From NCBI RefSeq assembly GCF_934754925.1, contig NZ_CAKVJA010000060.1, positions 1-11,441 of the forward strand: a stretch of 11,441 nucleotides of DNA, in the 5' to 3' direction. Made by a program: the position numbers and the translations under genes. Of the stretch, positions 6,666 to 11,441 are shown piece by piece (positions within the stretch are counted from its first letter, which is position 1; every line of letters begins with the position of its first letter). The notes beneath the pieces are model-generated. The model saw only the letters and a list, made by a program, of their open reading frames with translations. It was not told the origin of the DNA and searched no databases. The stretch comes from an uncultured Clostridium sp. (GTDB lineage: Bacteria > Bacillota > Clostridia > Clostridiales > Clostridiaceae).

Positions 6666-8498
6666 TTGGATGATATACAAATTTTCCATGATTCTCACAA
6701 TCTTGAATTAAGGAATCCTTTTGGTGCAGTTAGTATAGGAAATAAGGTGCGAATCAGATTATGGACAAGTAAAAGATGTTTAGCTTACATTAATTTAATA
6801 AATTTTTATAACAATCAGATAGAAATTCAAATGAACGAAATAGGATGGAATGATAGCGTAAATAATTGGATTTACGAAGTTGAAGTAGATACATCAAACA
6901 ATATAGGGTTAATATATTACTATTTTAGAGTAAGTTATTATGGAAGAAATATTATTTATGGAAATAATATAGAGTCACTAGGTGGAATAGGTCAGATATA
7001 CTTTAATGAACCAATAAGCTATCAGATAACCATATACTCCAAGAAAGATGTACCAAGTTGGTATAGAGAAGGAATAATATATCAAATTTTTGTAGATAGA
7101 TTTTTTAATGGAGAAGAGGAAGGTAAAGTTCTAAATCCTAAAAAGAATACTTTTATATATGGAAATTGGGATGATAGTCCAATGTATATAAAAGATATGA
7201 GTGGAAATATAGTTAGATGGGATTTTTATGGTGGCAATCTTTTAGGTGTAAAAAAGAAATTGAAGTATATTAAATCACTAGGAGTAAGTGTTATATATTT
7301 TAACCCAATATTTGATTCTCCTAGCTGTCATAAATATGATACAGGTGATTACGAAAAAATAGATCCTATGTTTGGAGACGAAGAAATATTTAAAGATTTA
7401 TGTAGAGAAGCAGAAAAATTAGGCATGAGAATTATATTAGATGGGGTTTTTAGTCATACAGGAAGTGACAGTAAATATTTTAATAAATTTGGGAATTATG
7501 ATTCTTTAGGTGCCTATCAGTCTTTGCAGTCTCCATATTATAGGTGGTATAGATTTAATGATTATCCTAAGTTATATGAGACATGGTGGGGATTTTCTAA
7601 TATGCCTAATGTAGATGAGCTTAATCCAAGTTATTTAGATTATATAATTAGAAATAAAAATTCTGTAATAGAAAAATGGCTAAAACTTGGTGCAGGCGGT
7701 TGGAGGTTAGATGTTGCCGATGAATTACCAGATGAATTTATTAAAATACTAAAAAAGAAACTTAAAGAAGTAAAATCAGATGGTGTATTAATTGGTGAAG
7801 TGTGGGAAGATGCATCTAATAAGGTTAGTTATAATAGAAAAAGAGAATATCTATTTGGGAATGAACTAGATTCAGTAACTAATTATCCTTTAAGACAAAT
7901 AATTTTAGATTTGGTTAGAAACTATATAGGAAGCAAGTATTTTATAAGAAAATACTTATCATTAAAAGAAAACTACCCTAAAGAATATTTTTATTCAACT
8001 ATGAATATGCTTGGTAATCATGATACTGAAAGAGTCTTAACTATGCTAAATAATAATGTTAATCTGCTAAAAGAAGCAGTAGTAATTCAGATGACATTAC
8101 CAGGTGTCCCGTTAATATACTATGGAGATGAAGCCGGTTTGACTGGTGGAAAAGATCCTGATAATAGAAAATCATATCCTTGGGGAAAGGAAAATAAAGA
8201 TATATTAGAATTCTATAAAAAAATATCAGCTATTAGAGTTGGAGAAGAAGCTTTAAAAAGTGGAGAAATAGAATTCTTGGAAAATAACAATGGTATATTA
8301 GGATACGAGAGAATTTTAAATAGTGATAGAATAATTATTGTAGTTAATATGATGGAAAAAGAAGAAAATATATTAATTGACAATATAGATGGAGATATTC
8401 TAGATTTACTAGATAAAGATAAAGAATATGTAGTAGAAAATAGAAAAATAAACATTTTAATAAAAGCACATGAGTTTATAATATTAAAGGTTTTATAA
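6666..8498 (+). CDS. Intracellular glycoside hydrolase family 13 enzyme (amylopullulanase/neopullulanase type)
   Basis: A GH13 alpha-glucan hydrolase of about 610 residues (numbered from TTG 6666). No signal peptide or membrane segment is visible, so it should act in the cytosol on glycogen or dextrins. The N-terminal 115 residues resemble the beta-sandwich that precedes the barrel in neopullulanase and amylopullulanase-type enzymes, starting with HDSHNLELRNPFGAV. The barrel starts at GIIYQIFVDRF (136-146). Catalytic motifs are DGVFSHTG at 259-266, GWRLDVADE at 345-353 (nucleophile D349), GEVWE at 377-381 (acid/base E378) and LGNHDTER at 449-456 (D453). A family-typical YDTGDY lies at 224-229. 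A beta domain closes the protein. By context it probably trims branched or limit oligosaccharides left by GlgP. Exact specificity (alpha-1,4, alpha-1,6 or both) cannot be read from sequence, so no gene symbol is given. The alternative GTG start at 6660 adds two residues. It is the last gene of the first transcript. Confidence 0.88.
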   Translation: MDDIQIFHDSHNLELRNPFGAVSIGNKVRIRLWTSKRCLAYINLINFYNNQIEIQMNEIGWNDSVNNWIYEVEVDTSNNIGLIYYYFRVSYYGRNIIYGNNIESLGGIGQIYFNEPISYQITIYSKKDVPSWYREGIIYQIFVDRFFNGEEEGKVLNPKKNTFIYGNWDDSPMYIKDMSGNIVRWDFYGGNLLGVKKKLKYIKSLGVSVIYFNPIFDSPSCHKYDTGDYEKIDPMFGDEEIFKDLCREAEKLGMRIILDGVFSHTGSDSKYFNKFGNYDSLGAYQSLQSPYYRWYRFNDYPKLYETWWGFSNMPNVDELNPSYLDYIIRNKNSVIEKWLKLGAGGWRLDVADELPDEFIKILKKKLKEVKSDGVLIGEVWEDASNKVSYNRKREYLFGNELDSVTNYPLRQIILDLVRNYIGSKYFIRKYLSLKENYPKEYFYSTMNMLGNHDTERVLTMLNNNVNLLKEAVVIQMTLPGVPLIYYGDEAGLTGGKDPDNRKSYPWGKENKDILEFYKKISAIRVGEEALKSGEIEFLENNNGILGYERILNSDRIIIVVNMMEKEENILIDNIDGDILDLLDKDKEYVVENRKINILIKAHEFIILKVL

Positions 8499-8540
8499 AA
8501 GAGTATGGCACTTTTATAACTTCAAAGTGCCTTACTTTTT
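8498..8540 (+). terminator. Terminator after the GH13 gene
   Basis: GGCACTTT (8507-8514) pairs with AAAGTGCC (8524-8531) around a 9-base loop. Below one T-T mismatch, pairing continues through GTA/TAC and into an A-rich left arm and T tract (8536-8540). The lower stem starts at the last base of the GH13 stop codon. It should end the glgB-glgA-glgP-GH13 transcript and separate it from glgC-glgD. Confidence 0.85.
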
Positions 8541-8601
8541 AAAGTATAATTTCAAAAAAAATATAATAATGTAAATTTATTCAAAAGTTAAGAAAAAAAC
8601 A

Positions 8602-8621
8602 TAGATATAAAAATATATCTA
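8602..8621. repeat. Small inverted repeat in the glgC upstream region
   Basis: TAGATATA (8602-8609) and TATATCTA (8614-8621) form 8-bp arms around AAAA. It lies in the 213-base AT-rich spacer (8541-8753) between the GH13 terminator and glgC, where I found no convincing -35/-10 pair with normal spacing. In sequence this rich in A and T such a repeat can arise by chance; an operator role is speculative. Confidence 0.25.
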
Positions 8622-8735
8622 GTTTTTATAAATAAATATGTACTATAAAAAGAACTTAGTTATAGCAAAATTACAAATTAACATAAATAAGAAAATGTAA
8701 TTTAGTAAATACATTAATTGTATAGTATTAAGTTA

Positions 8736-8748
8736 GAGGGGATGGGGA
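8736..8748 (+). promoter_or_regulatory. Ribosome binding region deciding the glgC start (GTG 8754)
   Basis: Two overlapping G-rich runs, GAGGGG (8736-8741) and GGGGA (8744-8748), precede GTG 8754 by 12 and 5 bases. An upstream TTG (8718) has no site before it. ATG 8742 directly abuts GAGGGG with no spacer. ATG 8769 is too far away and lacks its own site. GTG 8754 is therefore the most likely start. Confidence 0.6.
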
Positions 8749-8753
8749 AAATA

Positions 8754-9911
8754 GTGAGAAAAAAAGAAATGGTTGCTATGATATTAGCAGGAGGACAAGG
8801 ATCAAGGTTAGGTGTTTTAACAAAAAAATTGGCTAAGCCAGCAGTACCTTATGGAGGAAAATATAGAATAATAGATTTCCCTTTAAGTAATTGCTCAAAT
8901 TCAGGAATATATGCAGTTGGAGTATTAACTCAATATAAACCATTAGAGCTTAATGCACATATAGGAATAGGTAGTCCATGGGATTTGGATAGAAGAGATG
9001 GAGGAGTAAGTATATTACCTCCATATCAAGAAGAAAAGGGTGGAAATTGGTATAAGGGTACTGCAAATGCAATTTATCAAAATATTGAATTTGTGGATAG
9101 ATATGATCCAGAGTATGTATTAATTTTATCAGGTGACCATATTTATAAAATGGATTATGATAAAATGCTTCAATTCCATAAGGAAAAAAATGCTGAAGCT
9201 ACGATAGCAGTAATTGAAGTTCCTATGGAAGAGGCAGGTAGATTTGGAATAATGAATACTAATGATGATTTATCAATATATGAATTTGAAGAAAAGCCTG
9301 CTAATCCTAAGAGTAATATGGCTTCAATGGGAGTTTATATATTTAATTGGAAAATCTTAAGACAAGCATTAAAGGAAGATGAAAAAGATAAAGAATCTAG
9401 TAATGACTTTGGTAAGAACATAATTCCTAAAATGTTAAATGAGGGTAGAAGATTAGTAGCTTATCCATTCAAGGGATATTGGAAGGATGTTGGTACTATA
9501 AGCAGTCTTTGGGAAGCTAATATGGATTTATTAAAGAGAGAAAGTGGATTAAATTTATATGAAGATGATTGGAAGATATATTCTGTTAGTCCTGTAAGAC
9601 CAGCACAATATATTGGAAAAGATGCAAATGTTAAAAACTCATTAGTAGTTGAAGGATGTACAGTACATGGAACAGTTGAGAATTCTGTATTATTTGAAGG
9701 AGTTTATATAGGTAAAAATACTGTAATAAAAGACTCTGTAATAATGACAGATGCTAAAATTGGAGATAATGTAGTAATTAATAAAGCTATTATCGGTGGA
9801 GAAGCAAAGATAAGAAAAGATTGTAAGATAGGTAATGGCGAGAAAATATCTGTTATAGCATCTAAAGAAGATGTTAAAAGTGGAACTGTAGTAGATGAAA
9901 TGGAAGTATAG
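8754..9911 (+). CDS. glgC: Glucose-1-phosphate adenylyltransferase, catalytic subunit GlgC
   Basis: GlgC makes ADP-glucose and pyrophosphate from ATP and glucose-1-phosphate, the committed step of bacterial glycogen synthesis. From GTG 8754 the protein has 385 residues, normal for Firmicutes. The nucleotidyltransferase domain has AGGQGSRLGVLT at 12-23 and KKLAKPAVPYGGKYR at 24-38, whose first or second lysine matches the activator lysine region of the E. coli enzyme. It also has LSGDHIYKMDY at 126-136 (catalytic D128, equivalent to E. coli D142) and FEEKP at 178-182 (K181, equivalent to K195, glucose-1-phosphate binding). The C-terminal part from about 290 is a left-handed beta-helix with hexapeptide-like repeats such as VYIGKNTVIKDSVIM. 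A non-ATG start may hold down translation. It starts a separate transcript 213 bases after the GH13 terminator, and its paralogue glgD lies 21 bases downstream. Confidence 0.95.
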   Translation: MRKKEMVAMILAGGQGSRLGVLTKKLAKPAVPYGGKYRIIDFPLSNCSNSGIYAVGVLTQYKPLELNAHIGIGSPWDLDRRDGGVSILPPYQEEKGGNWYKGTANAIYQNIEFVDRYDPEYVLILSGDHIYKMDYDKMLQFHKEKNAEATIAVIEVPMEEAGRFGIMNTNDDLSIYEFEEKPANPKSNMASMGVYIFNWKILRQALKEDEKDKESSNDFGKNIIPKMLNEGRRLVAYPFKGYWKDVGTISSLWEANMDLLKRESGLNLYEDDWKIYSVSPVRPAQYIGKDANVKNSLVVEGCTVHGTVENSVLFEGVYIGKNTVIKDSVIMTDAKIGDNVVINKAIIGGEAKIRKDCKIGNGEKISVIASKEDVKSGTVVDEMEV

Positions 9912-9932
9912 TATAGGGGGTAAAGGGAAAAT

Positions 9933-11039
9933 ATGAATAATTGTATTGGTATAATAAACTTAGATGAAAATGAACAAAAAACTACGGAGTTAACAAGACG
10001 CAGACCTTTAGCATCTTTACCTATAGCAGGTAGATATAGAGTTGTTGACTTTGTATTATCTAATATGACTAATTCAGGAATTGAAGCAATAGGAATATTT
10101 ACAAAAAATAAATCAAGATCTCTAATGGATCATTTAACAAATGGTAGACCTTGGGATATTCACCGTAAGAAAGATGGGTTAAAGGTATTTAATTTTGGCG
10201 ATATTGATCCTGTACATGATGATGTTCATAATTTCTTAGAAAATATAGACTATTTCGATCATAGTAAGAAAGAGTACACTTTAATTTGTTCATCATATAT
10301 GATTTGCAATATAAATTATAATGAATTAATTAAATATCACATTGCGGAAGGTAATGATGTAACAACAGTATATAAAAATGTTAAACATGTAGAAGATAAT
10401 TTTATTGATTGTCAAGTTTTAAACCTAGATGATAATAATAGAGTAATAGGTGTTGGAGAAAATGTAGGTTTAAAGAATAGTGCAAATATAAATATGGAAA
10501 TGTATATAATGAAAACTGATCTTTTTATAGATATGATATATGAATGCATTAGAGGTGGAAGATATAAAAAGATAAAAAATTATATTAATGGAAATATAGA
10601 TAAATTAAAAGTTGGAGGATATGAATTCAAGGGCTATTTAGCTTGCATTAACTCTATAGGAGCATACTACGATGCTAATATGGAATTTTTAAATGAAAAG
10701 GTAAATAAGGAATTATTCTACAATAACTTCCCTATATATACAAAACCAAAAGATGCATGCCCAACACAATATACTGAAACAAGTAGTGTAGTAAATTCTA
10801 TTATTGCTAATGGTTCATATATTGAAGGAACAGTTAGAAATTGCGTTATAGGAAGAAATGTTTATATTGGAAAAGGAAGTGTAATTGAAAACTGTGTTAT
10901 ACTTCAGAATACTGTCATAGGTAATAATGTAACTATGAGTAACACAATTACAGATAAGGGAACATTAATTGATGATAATGAAGAGGTAAAGGGATTAGAA
11001 AATAATCCAGTTATTATTCCTAAGAAAAGAGTAGTTTAA
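9933..11039 (+). CDS. glgD: Glucose-1-phosphate adenylyltransferase-like subunit GlgD (probably regulatory)
   Basis: A 368-residue GlgC paralogue. The fold is recognisable from RRRPLASLPIAGRYRVVDF (22-40), LSNMTNSGIEAIGI (42-55), TNGRPWDIHRK (69-79), CINSIGAYYDANMEFL (238-253) and a C-terminal beta-helix (about 285-345). Catalytic motifs are lost. The glycine-rich nucleotide loop is replaced by NLDENEQKTTELT (9-21). The Asp of the GDHIYKMDY motif is gone (CSSYMICNINY at 119-129), and no FEEKP equivalent is seen (VIGVGENVG at 171-179). In Geobacillus stearothermophilus, GlgD is inactive alone but raises GlgC activity in a mixed complex; the same role is inferred here. The ATG follows AGGGGG (9915-9920) and AAAGGGA (9922-9928). 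It is the last gene before the terminator. Confidence 0.93.
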   Translation: MNNCIGIINLDENEQKTTELTRRRPLASLPIAGRYRVVDFVLSNMTNSGIEAIGIFTKNKSRSLMDHLTNGRPWDIHRKKDGLKVFNFGDIDPVHDDVHNFLENIDYFDHSKKEYTLICSSYMICNINYNELIKYHIAEGNDVTTVYKNVKHVEDNFIDCQVLNLDDNNRVIGVGENVGLKNSANINMEMYIMKTDLFIDMIYECIRGGRYKKIKNYINGNIDKLKVGGYEFKGYLACINSIGAYYDANMEFLNEKVNKELFYNNFPIYTKPKDACPTQYTETSSVVNSIIANGSYIEGTVRNCVIGRNVYIGKGSVIENCVILQNTVIGNNVTMSNTITDKGTLIDDNEEVKGLENNPVIIPKKRVV

Positions 11040-11057
11040 AAAATAGTAATTAAGAAT

Positions 11058-11099
11058 AAAAGAGAGTTAAAATAAATGTATATTTTAACTCTCTTTTTT
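11058..11099 (+). terminator. Strong terminator after glgD
   Basis: A perfect 14-bp stem, AGAGAGTTAAAATA (11061-11074) with TATTTTAACTCTCT (11081-11094), has a 6-base loop, flanking A's on the left and a T tract (11094-11099). It starts about 20 bases after the glgD stop and should end the glgC-glgD transcript before the next rRNA operon. Confidence 0.93.
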
Positions 11100-11279
11100 A
11101 CATAATAAATATATATAAGGAAAAAACTCAAATATATTTGATTGAATATTCAAATTAAATAAGTGAACGTATCCTTGTGTATCAATATAAGTATTATTAA
11201 GAAAATTTATGAAAAATAAAGTAAAAGAGAATTAATTTATGAATATAATAATAAAGTATTAGTTAATATGTTAATATGA
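11100..11279. other. AT-rich spacer between glgD and the rRNA promoter region
   Basis: No gene is visible. Two neighbouring perfect 12-bp palindromes are present: CAAATATATTTG (11129-11140) and TTGAATATTCAA (11142-11153). The spacer is likely the far upstream region of the following rRNA operon, where A/T tracts often act as promoter UP-type sequence. Apart from the palindromes I see nothing in it. Confidence 0.45.
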
Positions 11280-11288
11280 TGATATTAT
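11280..11288 (+). promoter_or_regulatory. Possible upstream rRNA promoter (extended -10 only)
   Basis: TGATATTAT gives TGn followed by TATTAT, an extended -10 element. No good -35 lies at 16-18 bases. Directly downstream are TTGTCC/GGACAA (11294-11299 with 11304-11309, loop AAAG) and GTC-GAAA-GAC (11317-11326), small hairpins that would be in its transcript. rRNA operons commonly have tandem promoters, which makes a P1 here plausible but unproved. Confidence 0.3.
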
Positions 11289-11373
11289 AAGTCTTGTCCA
11301 AAGGGACAACCGATAAGTCGAAAGACATAAAATTAAGTAAGTTAACAAAACAACAAAAATGTTGAAAAAAGTG

Positions 11374-11402
11374 TTGACAGAAAAACAGTTCGGTGATAAG
11401 AT
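11374..11402 (+). promoter_or_regulatory. Strong rRNA operon promoter
   Basis: A perfect -35 TTGACA (11374-11379), 17 bases, then TAAGAT (11397-11402) preceded by TGA, which makes an extended -10. Transcription should begin near 11408-11410. The position upstream of a boxA-like leader marks it as the main promoter of an rRNA operon whose 16S gene lies beyond the window. Confidence 0.88.
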
Positions 11403-11408
11403 AAGGAA

Positions 11409-11441
11409 GTCGCTTCGGTGCGACAGAGTAAATGGTCTTTG
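11409..11441 (+). ncRNA. rRNA leader: hairpin and boxA-like antitermination element (16S outside window)
   Basis: GTCGC (11409-11413) pairs with GCGAC (11420-11424) around TTCGGT, followed by TGGTCTTTG (11433-11441), which matches seven of nine bases of the boxA consensus TGCTCTTTA. A hairpin followed by boxA is the usual order in rRNA leaders, where NusB/NusE and other Nus factors prevent early termination. The window ends inside or at the end of boxA. Confidence 0.75.

Noticed and set aside
8213..8455. 80-codon open frame on the minus strand
   Set aside because: It lies wholly inside the GH13 gene, antisense to a coding region with clear family motifs in its other parts. Its product is low-complexity (Ser/Ile/Leu-rich) and there is no separate promoter or convincing ribosome binding site.
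9933..11039. glgD as a decayed pseudogene of glgC
   Set aside because: The frame is open over its full length with good ribosome binding site and terminator. Loss of catalytic residues is the known state of functional GlgD proteins.
1..11441. CRISPR array, insertion sequence, prophage or toxin-antitoxin module
   Set aside because: No regularly spaced repeats, transposase motifs, terminal inverted repeats or phage genes were seen. All sizeable genes belong to glycogen metabolism.

Overview
The window is very AT-rich (roughly 30% G+C by eye), uses AGA for Arg and ATA for Ile heavily, has strong purine-rich ribosome binding sites (AGGAGG, AGGGGGG) and short intergenic gaps. Together with a clostridial-type 5S rRNA tail and a GlgC/GlgD pair, this points to a Clostridium sensu stricto or close relative. 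The species cannot be fixed from what I can see. Everything lies on the + strand.

Layout: (1) positions 1-77 are the 3' end of a 5S rRNA gene, followed by its terminator at about 82-113 and a second, slightly decayed copy of that terminator at 251-282. (2) Positions 283-714 hold no convincing gene. They form the upstream region of the first glycogen transcript, with a candidate promoter and a 9-bp direct repeat. (3) Positions 715-8498 hold four tightly spaced genes: glgB (branching enzyme), glgA (ADP-glucose glycogen synthase), glgP (glycogen phosphorylase) and an intracellular GH13 enzyme of the amylopullulanase/neopullulanase type. They are closed by a hairpin terminator that begins on the last stop codon. 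(4) Positions 8754-11039 hold glgC (ADP-glucose pyrophosphorylase) and glgD (its non-catalytic paralogue), closed by a strong terminator at 11058-11099. (5) Positions 11280-11441 are the promoter and leader of another rRNA operon: a TTGACA-N17-TAAGAT promoter with an extended -10, a small hairpin and a boxA-like sequence. The 16S gene would begin just beyond the window.

The six genes form a complete glycogen cycle. GlgC, probably with GlgD as partner, makes ADP-glucose. GlgA polymerises it and GlgB adds branches. GlgP removes glucose-1-phosphate from chain ends, and the GH13 enzyme probably handles the branched or limit oligosaccharides that GlgP cannot. Solventogenic and butyrate-producing clostridia store such a glucan (granulose) before sporulation; that link is from general knowledge, not shown here.

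I see no evidence of an undescribed system. The points worth a second look are the position of the whole glycogen locus between two co-oriented rRNA operons, the duplicated rRNA terminator, the split into two transcripts, a lysine-rich N-terminal extension and an unusual Asn beside the nucleophile in GlgB, and the loss of catalytic motifs in GlgD.
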